Shown here one piece after another: positions 50,058 to 61,201 of a stretch of DNA of 64,000 bases. The translations under genes were made by a program, and so were the position numbers. Source of the DNA: JBEKUY01 sp049514555 (lineage in GTDB: Bacteria; Acidobacteriota; Terriglobia; Acidiferrales; UBA7541); the NCBI GenBank assembly GCA_049514555.1, contig JBEKUY010000002.1, positions 434,001 to 498,000 of the forward strand, written 5' to 3'. Under the pieces are notes generated by a model that ran no database searches, was not told the origin of the DNA, and worked only from the letters and a program-made list of their open reading frames with translations. Each line of letters begins with the position of its first letter. Position 1 is the stretch's first letter.

Positions 50058-52698
50058 TTTCTTCTTCGTGGATGGAGGCGGCGGCGGCGATGGAGTCGCC
50101 GTCATCGAGGCGCAGCAGCCGCACGCCCTGGGTGGAGCGGCCGGCCTCGCGGATTTCGTTGGCGTGGACGCGGATGACCTTGCCGTGCCCGGTGATGATC
50201 ATGACGTCGGACTCTTCCATCACCTGGAGCGTGGAGACGACCGAGCCGTTGCGGTCGGTGGTTTTCATGTTGACGACGCCCTTGCCGCCGCGCGCGGTGA
50301 TGCGGTATTCGGCGAGCGGGGTGCGTTTGCCGTAACCCTTTTCGGAGACGGTGAGCATCAGCGACGCGAGCGAATCCCTGATGTACTCGTTTTCGAGGTC
50401 GTCGAGGACCTGCGTGGTCTTCTTGTGCTCCTTAGCGATGATTTCGAAGTCGGGCTGGACGGCGTCCATGCTGACGACGTAATCGCCCTTGGCGAGGTCC
50501 ATGCCGATGACCCCGCCGGCAGCGCGGCCCATGGAGCGCACCTCGGTCTCGCGGAAGAGGATGGCCTGGCCTTCGTGGCTGGCGAGGAAGATCATCTGCT
50601 TGCCGTCGGTGAGCTTCGCGCCGATGAGCTCGTCCTTGGGTTCGAGGCTGATGGCGATGATGCCGCTCGCGCGGGGATTCGAGAATTCCACGAGCCCTGA
50701 TTTCTTCACGGTGCCGTTGCGGGTGGCGAGGAAGACGTATTTGTTTTCTTCCTCGAGGTTGCGCGCGGCGACCAGCGCGGTGAGCTTTTCGTCTTGCTGG
50801 AAGCGGACGAGGCTGGAGATGGCTTTGCCGCGCGTGGCCGCCGCCGCTTCGGGGATTTCGTATACCTTCAGCCAGTAGACGCGGCCCTTCGAGGTGAACA
50901 GCAGGATGTAGCTGTGCGCCGAGGCGATGAAGAGGTGCTCGACGAAGTCCTCTTCCTTGGTGCGCGCGCCGATGCGGCCTTTGCCGCCGCGCGACTGGTG
51001 GCGATAGACGTCCACCGGAGTGCGCTTGACGTAGCCGGCGTGGCTCACGGTGATGGCCATGTCCACATCGGCGATCAGGTCTTCGAGCTTGATCTCGTCC
51101 ACCTTGTCCACGATCAGCGTGCGGCGGTCGTCGCCGTAGGTCTTCTGGACTTCCCTCAACTCGGCGACAATCACGGACTTCAGCTTCTTCTCGCTCGCCA
51201 GGATTTCTTCCAGCTCGGCGATGCGCTCGCGGATGGACTTCAATTCCTTGAGAATCTCGTCGACCGAGAGCTGGGTGAGGCGGTGGAGCTGCAGCTCGAG
51301 AATGGCGTCGACTTGAACCGGGGTGAGGCCGCCGGTGATGGCGCGCGCGGTTTCTCCTTCGATGCCGCCGAGCTTGTACTTTCTTCCGTCGAGCTTGACA
51401 CCGGCGAGTTTCTTGGACTTGCCGTTCTCGATGATCGTGACGTCCCGCTCGGAGAAGTACTTGAGCAGGTTTTCCTTGGCGTCGGCCCGGCTGGAGGATC
51501 CGCGAATAATGCGGATCACGGCGTCCAAGTGATCGAGGGCAATCTGGTAGCCGACCAGGATGTGCTCGCGCTCGCGCGCCTTGCGCAGGTCGTAGCGGGT
51601 GCGGCGGAGGACGACGTCGCGGCGGTGTTCGATGAAGAGCCGGATGAACTCGAGCAGGCCGAGCTCCTTGGGCTGGCCGCCGACGATCGCCAGCAGGATC
51701 ATGCCGAAGGATTCCTGCATCTGGGTGTGCTTGTAGAGATTGTTGAGGATGAGCTGCGTTTCTTCGCCGCGCTTCACCTCGATGACAATGCGCATGCCGT
51801 CGCGGTCGCTTTCGTCGCGGATGTCGGCGATGCCTTCGAGTTTCTTGCTCTGGACGAGCTCGGCGATGCGCTCGATGAGCCGCGCCTTGTTCACCTGGTA
51901 AGGGATTTCGGTGACCACGATGTTCTCGCGGTCCTTGCCGGCGTCTTCAATGGCGGCCTTGGCGCGCATGGTGAAGCTGCCGCGGCCGATTTTGTAGGCC
52001 TGCTCGATGCCCTCGCGGCCGGCGATGTAGCCGCCGGTGGGGAAATCGGGGCCGGGCACGAGCTTCATCACTTCTTTGAGCGAGGTGTCCGGCTTCTCGA
52101 GAAGGAGCACCGTGGCCTCAACGATCTCGCGGAGATTGTGCGGCGGAATGTTCGTGGCCATGCCGACGGCGATGCCCGAGGCTCCATTGACGAGCAGATT
52201 GGGAATGCGCGTCGGAAGGACGGTGGGTTCCTGCTCGGTTTCGTCGAAGTTGGGGACGTGATCGACGGTCTCCTTCTCGATGTCGGCGAGAAGTTCCTCG
52301 GCGATCTTGGCGAGGCGCGCTTCGGTGTAGCGCATCGCCGCGGGCATGTCGCCATCCACCGAACCGAAGTTGCCCTGACCGTCGACGAGCGGATAGCGCA
52401 TGTTGAAGTCCTGCGCCATGCGCACCAGCGCGTCGTAGACGGGCGTGTCGCCGTGCGGGTGATACTTGCCGAGGACTTCGCCGACGATTTTGGCGCACTT
52501 GCGGTAGGGCTTGGTCGAGGTGAGGCCGAGTTCGTACATGCCGAACAGAATGCGGCGGTGGACGGGCTTCAAGCCGTCGCGGACGTCGGGTAGCGCGCGG
52601 CCGATGATCACGCTCATGGCGTAATCGAGATACGACTTGCGCATCTCGGTTTCAATATCGACCGGCACCATTACGGATTGAATCGGTTCGTCAGCCAT
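50038..52698 (-). CDS. gyrA: DNA gyrase subunit A
   Basis: Breakage-reunion subunit of gyrase introducing negative supercoils. The 886 residues carry the N-terminal DYAMSVIIGRALPDVRDGLKPVHRR block, the active-site Tyr in AAMRYTEARL, and the GyrA box as QSRGGKG in the C-terminal pinwheel. In the quinolone region, HPHGDTPVYDALVRMAQ has Thr at the E. coli Ser83 position. The C-terminus is acidic (EEENGEKKL). It is 50 bases after a small ORF that separates it from gyrB; all three are on the same strand near dnaN/dnaA. Confidence 0.97.
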   Translation of the reverse strand: MADEPIQSVMVPVDIETEMRKSYLDYAMSVIIGRALPDVRDGLKPVHRRILFGMYELGLTSTKPYRKCAKIVGEVLGKYHPHGDTPVYDALVRMAQDFNMRYPLVDGQGNFGSVDGDMPAAMRYTEARLAKIAEELLADIEKETVDHVPNFDETEQEPTVLPTRIPNLLVNGASGIAVGMATNIPPHNLREIVEATVLLLEKPDTSLKEVMKLVPGPDFPTGGYIAGREGIEQAYKIGRGSFTMRAKAAIEDAGKDRENIVVTEIPYQVNKARLIERIAELVQSKKLEGIADIRDESDRDGMRIVIEVKRGEETQLILNNLYKHTQMQESFGMILLAIVGGQPKELGLLEFIRLFIEHRRDVVLRRTRYDLRKAREREHILVGYQIALDHLDAVIRIIRGSSSRADAKENLLKYFSERDVTIIENGKSKKLAGVKLDGRKYKLGGIEGETARAITGGLTPVQVDAILELQLHRLTQLSVDEILKELKSIRERIAELEEILASEKKLKSVIVAELREVQKTYGDDRRTLIVDKVDEIKLEDLIADVDMAITVSHAGYVKRTPVDVYRHQSRGGKGRIGARTKEEDFVEHLFIASAHSYILLFTSKGRVYWLKVYEIPEAAAATRGKAISSLVRFQQDEKLTALVAARNLEEENKYVFLATRNGTVKKSGLVEFSNPRASGIIAISLEPKDELIGAKLTDGKQMIFLASHEGQAILFRETEVRSMGRAAGGVIGMDLAKGDYVVSMDAVQPDFEIIAKEHKKTTQVLDDLENEYIRDSLASLMLTVSEKGYGKRTPLAEYRITARGGKGVVNMKTTDRNGSVVSTLQVMEESDVMIITGHGKVIRVHANEIREAGRSTQGVRLLRLDDGDSIAAAASIHEEENGEKKL

Positions 52699-52748
52699 TT
52701 CGCCTCGCCATGATCGTGATCAGTGAAACTCCCAATTGCCTCTCATCC

Positions 52749-53000
52749 TTACAGTTGCTTCGCGGCGCGCTCGAGGACAAAGGCCTTCACGGTGTCGAAG
52801 GCGTCTGCGGCGTTGTTGAAGCGCCGCGACGAAAAATGCTCCTCAAGCTGCCGCAGAAATTCATCACGCTCCGCATCACTAGCCAATTCGATGGCCACAC
52901 CGCGTTCGTTGTCCGGCGCCACGGCCGGCGTCACGCGGAACGCGCTGCAAGCCAGCCCCCGCAGCCCCGGCAATGTCGTCCAACCCAATTGGTAAAGCAT
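52749..53000 (-). CDS. Small hypothetical protein between gyrB and gyrA
   Basis: An 83-residue protein (MLYQLGWTTLPGLRGLACSA at its start), 11 bases after the gyrB stop. The middle is charged and helical (DAERDEFLRQLEEHFSSRRF). It has no membrane segment or known motif. Codon use and tight spacing support a real gene cotranscribed with gyrB and gyrA. Confidence 0.55.
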   Translation of the reverse strand: MLYQLGWTTLPGLRGLACSAFRVTPAVAPDNERGVAIELASDAERDEFLRQLEEHFSSRRFNNAADAFDTVKAFVLERAAKQL

Positions 53001-53011
53001 GACCCGTTACA

Positions 53012-55420
<2,409 letters not shown>

Positions 55421-55910
55421 GCACTCTCCTTTACGCTGAGGGCCGCGGCCCGAAGGCTTGGCCCCGAGGCCTGCAGTCCACGGGCTCGCCGTCAAGCCGC
55501 GCGGCAATCTGCGGCGCAGGCGTTGCCCAGACTGCCGCCCGCCATGGCGGGCGAACTGAGCTGCAAATAGAGGGAAGGCGGGCTTGCGGTTCACAGCTCG
55601 CATTTATTGCGAGCGGACTGCTCCGTACGTCGCCTTACCCTTTGTCCCGACTCTTTCTGCCGGGATCGTAGGGTTGCTGCTCCATCCCGTCCGCCACTGG
55701 CGGACGCGGCGAAGACTCACTTGCCCCGAGACTCAGCCGAAAGGTCACCCGTTCCGGCGATGCAAGACCCAGGGCTCATTCCAGATCAGAACGATCTTTG
55801 GCTCCTGGCGCAGAGCCGTGATGCAAGGCCGCTCGAACCTGGCCGACGTGGTCCGATGCAACGGACCGAGCCGATTTGGAGGAAACGAAACACCGATCAA
55901 CAACAGTATA

Positions 55911-55939
55911 ATTCTACCGGAAACAGGTGGTTTTCTCAA
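55911..55939 (-). promoter_or_regulatory. Promoter reading toward gyrB
   Basis: Minus-strand TTGAGA (55934-55939) and TAGAAT (55911-55916) are exactly 17 bases apart, each one mismatch from consensus. The next annotated start on this strand is gyrB at 55420, giving a leader near 480 bases. That leader contains GTCCGCCA-C-TGGCGGAC (near 55689) and CCCGCCATGGCGGG (near 55547). Confidence 0.5.
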
Positions 55940-56044
55940 GGAACCCGAAGCGATCAATTAAGTCTTACAGCCCATATTTTCAATGGATTGAGTGCTTTCT
56001 GTGGAAAGATCTCCGCGCGCACTCTAGTTGCCCTTGACACGAAT

Positions 56045-56055
56045 ACTTTAGTCTG
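56045..56055 (+). promoter_or_regulatory. C-box-like element upstream of the methyltransferase gene
   Basis: ACTTTAGTCTG lies 77 bases before the M start, 5 bases downstream of TTGACA (about 56034), so it sits in the promoter spacer. The identical 11-mer, oriented toward the C gene, is at 57788-57798. It resembles known controller-protein boxes (ACTTATAGTCTG) with one base fewer. Placement within the promoter suggests repression of M by C. Confidence 0.6.
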
Positions 56056-56131
56056 CAAATATGCGGGCGTGCAATCCCGCCTTAGCTTTGACTCGCCCTG
56101 GAATCCAAGAGGAATCTTTCGCTCTACTGGA

Positions 56132-56953
56132 ATGACGTTCGACCCGATCCATACCACTCCGCTCGGTGTGCTCTTCAATGAGGACTGCCTGTCACTTCTT
56201 CCGCTTATCAAGGGAGAGCGGGTGGACACGGTTTTTGCCGACCCTCCGTTCAATTTGGGGAAGGCATACAACTCAAAGGTAGATGATCGGAGGACTGAAG
56301 AGCGTTACTTGGAGTGGTGTCGGCAGTGGATTGACGAATGCATTCGCGTGCTGAAGCCCGGGGGCTCTTTTTTTCTCTACAACCTTCCGCGATGGAACAT
56401 GCTTCTTGGCAGCCATTTTTTGGAGCGTGGCCTCCTCTTTAGGGACTGGATTGCGATCAGCATAAAACTCGGCCTTCCGATTCCGGGGAGGTTATATCCG
56501 GCACACTATAGCTTGCTCTATTTGAGCAAGGGAAAGCCGAAGACCTTTAACAACATTCGGACACCCATCCAACGGTGCCGACACTGCAAAAGAGAAATCA
56601 AGGACTACGGTGGACATCGTGATGCGATGAATCCTAAGGGCGTGAATCTGACTGACGTTTGGGATGACATCCCCCCGGTTCGGCATCGGAAATTCAAGAG
56701 CGAGAAGCGACGAGCTAACCAACTGTCGACGAGGCTGCTCACGCGCGTAGTGCGCATGTCTACCCGCGCGGGAGACGTTGTTTTGGACCCTTTCGGAGGT
56801 GCGGGGACAACGTTTGACGTGTGCGAACGGTTGGGGCGGCACTGGATCGGGGTTGAAATCGGGGACTGCGATCCGATCATCGATCGCCTGAGTGGCAGCA
56901 ATATTCATCCACATGTGTTCAAAGACTATGTGGAGGAAGTTGTAGAGGCTTAA
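56132..56953 (+). CDS. Type II DNA modification methyltransferase (N4-cytosine/N6-adenine, beta-class)
   Basis: A 273-residue amino-methyltransferase protecting the host from the adjacent nuclease. Catalytic motif IV is DPPFNLGKAY (residues about 39-48). The SAM-binding motif I, DPFGGAGTTFDVCERLGR, comes after it near the C-terminus, the beta-class order. A CRHCKRE segment may bind zinc. The upstream in-frame extension is not used because it lacks similarity and contains the promoter. Its stop is directly adjacent to the stop of the convergent nuclease gene. Target base and site cannot be read. Confidence 0.9.
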   Translation: MTFDPIHTTPLGVLFNEDCLSLLPLIKGERVDTVFADPPFNLGKAYNSKVDDRRTEERYLEWCRQWIDECIRVLKPGGSFFLYNLPRWNMLLGSHFLERGLLFRDWIAISIKLGLPIPGRLYPAHYSLLYLSKGKPKTFNNIRTPIQRCRHCKREIKDYGGHRDAMNPKGVNLTDVWDDIPPVRHRKFKSEKRRANQLSTRLLTRVVRMSTRAGDVVLDPFGGAGTTFDVCERLGRHWIGVEIGDCDPIIDRLSGSNIHPHVFKDYVEEVVEA

Positions 56954-57550
56954 TCACCGTCTGGCTCTTCCAGAGGTTCCTTTCGGGATTCTCTTCGCTC
57001 TCTTGTCCTCCGCGTCGTGCTCGACCACGATTATTCGCAAGATCCCATTCTCGACCGGAAGCGCGCGCCACAACGGTAGGTAGGGCCGGAGTTCCGTAAT
57101 ATTGCCGATTCGGTCCGTCAAGTACTGGTAGAGTTTGGCACTCGGGACGACAAGGAACCCGCCTCGGATATTTCCCCTATAGAGTGCCAGGAGAAGCCTA
57201 TTGAGTGCTCGGTGACTCGAGGAAATGTTTCCGGTCTCCCATTCGAATCCAACGGGGCCCTGGTCAGTCTTCAACAACGCATCCAAGTCACCAGGCGTGA
57301 GAACGTGCTCCTCAAGTTCCGGCAGTGCTTCGATTTCCCAACCGAGGCTGTTCAGTTTGGAAAGACACGGCGTCTTAATCGGTACAACGCCATTTCCGTG
57401 CTTCTCTGGACGGATCGAGAAGCGGCCACTTCCGTGAGGCCAGTCAGTCCCTTCCACGGCGGCGCGAACGTCCTTGTACGCTTTCTCCCAGTGTTTTCCG
57501 CGCGGAAATGAGCCTGCTGAGACAACATCTACGGTCTCAACGATTTTCAT
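56954..57550 (-). CDS. Type II restriction endonuclease (putative)
   Basis: A 198-residue protein encoded tail-to-tail with the methyltransferase and overlapping the controller gene by 14 bases. The segment DLDALLKTDQGPVGFEWETG shows an acidic residue followed by E-x-E (FEWET) in a PD-(D/E)xK-like arrangement, as in BamHI/BstYI-type nucleases, and GFLVVPSAKLYQYL is a following core strand. The arrangement C-R / M is the classic type II system with a controller. Assignment rests on context and this motif; the recognition site is unknown. Confidence 0.8.
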   Translation of the reverse strand: MKIVETVDVVSAGSFPRGKHWEKAYKDVRAAVEGTDWPHGSGRFSIRPEKHGNGVVPIKTPCLSKLNSLGWEIEALPELEEHVLTPGDLDALLKTDQGPVGFEWETGNISSSHRALNRLLLALYRGNIRGGFLVVPSAKLYQYLTDRIGNITELRPYLPLWRALPVENGILRIIVVEHDAEDKRAKRIPKGTSGRARR

Positions 57551-57758
57551 TTCCAGCCTCTACGCGGGCGATGACTTTCGAGGCCGGGACCCGCAGGGCC
57601 TTACAGAGGCGGAACAGGACATCCAGTGTTGGCGATTTCTTGTTTCTTTCAAGAAGGCTGACGTAGGTTCTATGTACGCCTGCACTTTCGGCGAGCTGCT
57701 CCTGGGAGAGGCCAGCTTTCTCGCGAAGTTTGCGTAGCTCGGCGCCAAACACGCTCAA
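57537..57758 (-). CDS. Controller (C) protein of the R-M system, XRE/HTH_3 family
   Basis: A 73-residue helix-turn-helix protein: LRKLREKAGLSQEQLAESAG then VHRTYVSLLERNKKSPTLDV, the pattern and length of R-M controller proteins. The start is TTG at 57758, or GTG at 57752. It overlaps the nuclease start by 14 bases, so C and R are cotranscribed. A box 30 bases upstream is identical to one in front of the M gene. It likely delays nuclease expression during establishment. Confidence 0.88.
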   Translation of the reverse strand: MSVFGAELRKLREKAGLSQEQLAESAGVHRTYVSLLERNKKSPTLDVLFRLCKALRVPASKVIARVEAGNENR

Positions 57759-57787
57759 AAGCTACACGGTGTTGGCAGATTTGTCCT

Positions 57788-57798
57788 CAGACTAAAGT
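57788..57798 (-). promoter_or_regulatory. C-box-like element upstream of the controller gene
   Basis: Minus-strand ACTTTAGTCTG, identical to the copy at 56045-56055. It is 30 bases before the C start codon and just downstream of a TATGTT sequence that may be a -10. The location suits autoregulation of the C-R operon. Confidence 0.6.
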
Positions 57799-57841
57799 GT
57801 GCGCCTAACATAGACGGCGTTTCCAGCGCACGATGGCAAGA

Positions 57842-58954
57842 TCAGATGCGCATGGGCATGATGACGTAACGGTAGCGATAGCTTTCGTCGGCGAGAGGGC
57901 GAAGCTGCCCGGCGGACTGCTCGTCCTTGAGCTCGATGCTGATGGGGCCGTCGGCGGCGGCGCCGAGAAAATCGAGGAGATATTGCGCGTTGAAGCCGAT
58001 GGCCAGCGGCTCGCCCTTGTACTCCTTCTCGATGGTTTCTTTGGCTTCGCCGTACTCGGGGCTCGACGCGGAAATCTCGATGCCTTCGTGCTGGACGCTG
58101 ATCTTGACGGCGCGCGAGCGCTGGTCGGCAAGCTGAGCCACGCGGCGGACGGCATCGTTCAATTCGGCGCGCTCAAGGACCACGGTCTTGTTGTTCTCCC
58201 GCGGGAGCACAGCCTCGTAATTGGGGAATTGCCCGGTCAGCATGCGAGAGATGAGGAGATGCACGCCCGTCTGGAAAAAGAGGTGGCTTTCGTCGCGGGC
58301 GAAATCGATTTGCGCATCGGGGCCGGAAACTTTTGCCAGCTTTTCGACCTCTTCCATGGCCTTGCGTGGGATGAGCACGCGGACTTCCGTGTTCAGGCCA
58401 GCGAGTTTCTGGTCGGTCTCGGCAAGGGCAAGGCGATGACCGTCGGTAGCGACCATCGCAAGACTGTCGGGCTTCAGAATCAGCAGGCCCCCATTGAGGG
58501 TGTAGCGCGATTCCTCAACGGAGATGGCAAATTTGGTCTTGCCGATCAGGCCTTCGAGAATGCCGGCTGGAATTTTCACGAGCGCATGCGGCATGGCGGG
58601 AAGGGAAGGAAAATTTTCGCGGGCCATGCCGACCATTTTGTACGTCTTACGGTCACACACGACTTGCACCCAGTGGTTATCAAGGAGCTTAAACTTGATC
58701 TCCTCCTCCGGCAGCAGCCGCACAAGCTCAAGGAGCTTCTTCGCCGGGATCGTGCCTGCTCCGTCTTTCTTGACCTTTGCTTCACAAGAGGTCTGGATGC
58801 TTAGCTCGAGGTCAGTTGCAGTAATGCTCAGCCGACTGTCTTTCGCCTCGAGCAGAAGGTTCGAAAGGATGGGGATGGTTGTCTTGCGCTCGACAACACC
58901 CTGCACCATATTCAACTCATCCAGTAAAATACTCTTATTGACGGTGAATTCCAT
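57842..58954 (-). CDS. dnaN: DNA polymerase III beta sliding clamp
   Basis: Ring-shaped processivity factor, 370 residues. It starts MEFTVNKSILLDELNMVQGVVERKTT and shows the three clamp repeats, with TIPILSNLLL, the central LVATDGHRLALAE-type block (MVATDGHRLALAE) and the C-terminal YVIMPMRI, which is a family hallmark (MPMR). The start at 58954 follows GAGGAAG; the earlier ATG at 59035 is not preferred. It follows dnaA on the same strand across a 526-base gap with DnaA-box-like sequences. Confidence 0.97.
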   Translation of the reverse strand: MEFTVNKSILLDELNMVQGVVERKTTIPILSNLLLEAKDSRLSITATDLELSIQTSCEAKVKKDGAGTIPAKKLLELVRLLPEEEIKFKLLDNHWVQVVCDRKTYKMVGMARENFPSLPAMPHALVKIPAGILEGLIGKTKFAISVEESRYTLNGGLLILKPDSLAMVATDGHRLALAETDQKLAGLNTEVRVLIPRKAMEEVEKLAKVSGPDAQIDFARDESHLFFQTGVHLLISRMLTGQFPNYEAVLPRENNKTVVLERAELNDAVRRVAQLADQRSRAVKISVQHEGIEISASSPEYGEAKETIEKEYKGEPLAIGFNAQYLLDFLGAAADGPISIELKDEQSAGQLRPLADESYRYRYVIMPMRI

Positions 58955-59100
58955 CGCTTGGTCTTCCTCGCCCTGCGCTATGAGGCACAGGGCCTCGCGT
59001 ACAAGTGAGGGTGCTGGGCCTACCTCTTCAAGCACCTTCTGTCGTGCGGTACTCTACCCGTTTTCGAAAGAAGTATAAAGCCCGTCGTCAGACCAGCCTC

Positions 59101-59222
59101 TGTGGAAATGATTTCGCAAAGCAAGGCAACCCTGTCATCAACTCAAAAACAGGAACAACAACCGAAAGTAACTCTAGTTACCCCGGAGTGGAGCTTGTTG
59201 CTGTGATGATGGTTGTGGATTA
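59101..59222. other. DnaA-box-like sequences in the dnaA-dnaN gap
   Basis: TGTGGAAAT (59101-59109) and TGTGGATTA (59214-59222, one base from TGTGGATAA) lie between dnaN and dnaA. The gap 58955-59480 otherwise holds no gene that I can support and could form part of the origin or the dnaN promoter region. Confidence 0.4.
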
Positions 59223-59480
59223 GTGGAAAAGGTGGCAACAAGCGCTGATGGTTAGGGTTCCGTGCGATGTTGAGTGTGTCTGGGTCGTGAACTGCGTGGA
59301 AAAACCAGGCGGAGCAGGGTAGTCCTCCTACTTGTAGGGAATTTTGGTCACAGCCACGCACACAATCCGCACACGATTCTCAGTGGATCTTCACCGGCAA
59401 TGCACAACCAAAGTCGGTCCAGTACAGGTAGTCCCACGTGCGGGATGACCGAGAACGATTCATTGGAAACGAGAGGCAAC

Positions 59481-60803
59481 CTACTGGAGGATATCCATGA
59501 GCTTAGCAATCGTGCGGTTGAGTTCCTTGTCGGTGCGGCGAAGCTCTTCGATCTTGTTGACGGAGTGCAGGACCGTGGTGTGGTGTTTCCCGCCAAATTG
59601 GCGGCCGATTTCGGGCAACGAGGCGGTTGTGAGCTGCTTGACGAGGTACATGGCTACTTGACGGGGAAAGGCGATGGCGCGGGTGTTGCTGCGCACCTTG
59701 AGGTCCTGCTCGCGAAGACCGTAGTGCTCGCTTACGCGCTTCTGGATGAGATCGATGGTGACGCGCTTTTCCTGCGTAGCGACGATGTTCTTGAGCACCT
59801 GCTGCGCCGTGGAAAGCGTGATGATCATGCCGGTCAACGAGCCGTACGCAATCAAACGCGTCAGGGCGCCCTCGAGTTCGCGAACGTTCGAACGGATGGA
59901 GCGCGCGATGAACTCGGCGACGTCGTCGGCCAGACGGAAATGATCGTTGTCCGCCTTCTTCTGGAGGATGGCGATCTTGGTTTCCAGGTCGGGCGGCTGG
60001 ATGTCAGCGATCAGGCCCCACTCGAAGCGGGAGCGCAAACGCTCCTCGATTGAGGAAAAATCCTTGGGCAGGCAATCGGAGGAAACCACGATCTGCTTAC
60101 CCTGCTCGTACAGCGCATTAAACGTGTGGAAGAACTCTTCCTGGGTGCGCTCCTTGCCGGAAATAAACTGGATGTCGTCGACCAGCAGCACGTCCACGGT
60201 GTGGAAGCGCTCGCGGAAGCTGATCATGCGGTCAAAGCGCAGCGAGTTGATGACTTCGATGGTGAACTTTTCAGCGCTGATGTAGGTGAGGCGCACGGCG
60301 GGGTTGCGCTTCTTGATGAGATGCCCGATGGCGTGCATCAAGTGGGTCTTGCCCATGCCCACGCCGGCGTAGAGGAAAAGAGGGTTGTAGCTCTTGGAAG
60401 GCTGCTCGGCGACGGCGCGAGCCGCCGCGTGCGCGAATTCGTTCGACTTGCCGACGACGAACGTATCGAAGGTGTACTTGACGTTGAGCTGATGCTCGAT
60501 ACTGTCGAAATCCAGCCGGGCCTGGCGCACGGGAGGGGCGGGGGGCGCCGGAGCAGGAGCCGTTTCCTCTTCGGTGCAAACGTACTCGACCTGGTAATTG
60601 GGCACGCCGGATTCGTGGAGGACGGCCTTCACAATCTCGCCGTAGGTCTGCGTAAGGACCTTTCTGAAGACCGGCGTGGGAATGCGGACAACGTACTTGC
60701 CGGCGTCGGCGCGGTCCAGCCGAGTCGGTTGAAACCAAGTCGTGAACGTGTGAGGACTAACGCGCTTCTCGACCAGATGAAGAAGTTTTTCCCAAGGGTT
60801 CAT
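59481..60803 (-). CDS. dnaA: Chromosomal replication initiator protein DnaA
   Basis: Initiator ATPase that binds DnaA boxes and opens the origin. The 440 residues begin MNPWEKLLHLVEKRVSPHTF (domain I), followed by a Pro/Ala linker, then YTFDTFVVGKSNEFAHAAA, Walker A AGVGMGKTHL, Walker B LLVDDIQFI and the box-binding helix GGKHHTTVLHSV. The gene is upstream of dnaN in the same direction, the standard origin organisation. The start is at 60803; the open frame further upstream contains DnaA-box-like repeats and is not coding. Confidence 0.97.
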   Translation of the reverse strand: MNPWEKLLHLVEKRVSPHTFTTWFQPTRLDRADAGKYVVRIPTPVFRKVLTQTYGEIVKAVLHESGVPNYQVEYVCTEEETAPAPAPPAPPVRQARLDFDSIEHQLNVKYTFDTFVVGKSNEFAHAAARAVAEQPSKSYNPLFLYAGVGMGKTHLMHAIGHLIKKRNPAVRLTYISAEKFTIEVINSLRFDRMISFRERFHTVDVLLVDDIQFISGKERTQEEFFHTFNALYEQGKQIVVSSDCLPKDFSSIEERLRSRFEWGLIADIQPPDLETKIAILQKKADNDHFRLADDVAEFIARSIRSNVRELEGALTRLIAYGSLTGMIITLSTAQQVLKNIVATQEKRVTIDLIQKRVSEHYGLREQDLKVRSNTRAIAFPRQVAMYLVKQLTTASLPEIGRQFGGKHHTTVLHSVNKIEELRRTDKELNRTIAKLMDILQ

Positions 60804-60857
60804 GATGGTTTCCGAACACTCAATCCCAAAAGGATCCCTCGTTTCCACTCTCCCGAG

Positions 60858-61095
60858 TGTGGAAATAATGTGGAAAATAAACCACACCATCAGGCCGTCA
60901 ATCTTCAGAATCTTAGCCGCCGTCCGATTGTGTCGGATGCCCCTGGGATCCGCGTCGCGGCGGCTCCGCACTGCGGTTAAGGAACTGCCCCTAGGAAGAC
61001 GCGGCGGGATTGTCCACGAATGGAGGCTGGGGAGCAAGCGAAAAATGTGCGAAGAGATTCACCGTGTTCCACACGGCTTGCACAGCTTTTCCACA
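60858..61095. other. Candidate replication origin upstream of dnaA
   Basis: Five 9-mers of the form TNTNCCACA/G or its complement occur in 240 bases: TGTGGAAAT (60858), TGTGGAAAA (60869), TTGTCCACG (61010), TGTTCCACA (61065) and TTTTCCACA (61087). TTTTCCACA and TTGTCCACA-like boxes are known variants of the TTATCCACA box. The gap 60804-61201 has no gene I can support. No convincing AT-rich unwinding run was seen, so this is a candidate only. Confidence 0.5.
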
Positions 61096-61201
61096 CGAGC
61101 CGCATGAGAATGAGTCGCAAGTTCCGTTCGGCTTCACGCGCTTTGAACGCAAAGCAAACGCGGACGTCGAGATCATCCTCGAGAGTTGATGGTGAAGGAA
61201 A

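Noticed and set aside
50794..52593. 599-codon antisense ORF over gyrA
   Set aside because: A shadow of gyrA with Asp/Leu/Val/Ala-rich composition typical of reverse frames.
55607..56131. N-terminal extension of the methyltransferase
   Set aside because: The translated extension has no similarity and would include the promoter and C-box; ATG 56132 gives a standard-size enzyme.
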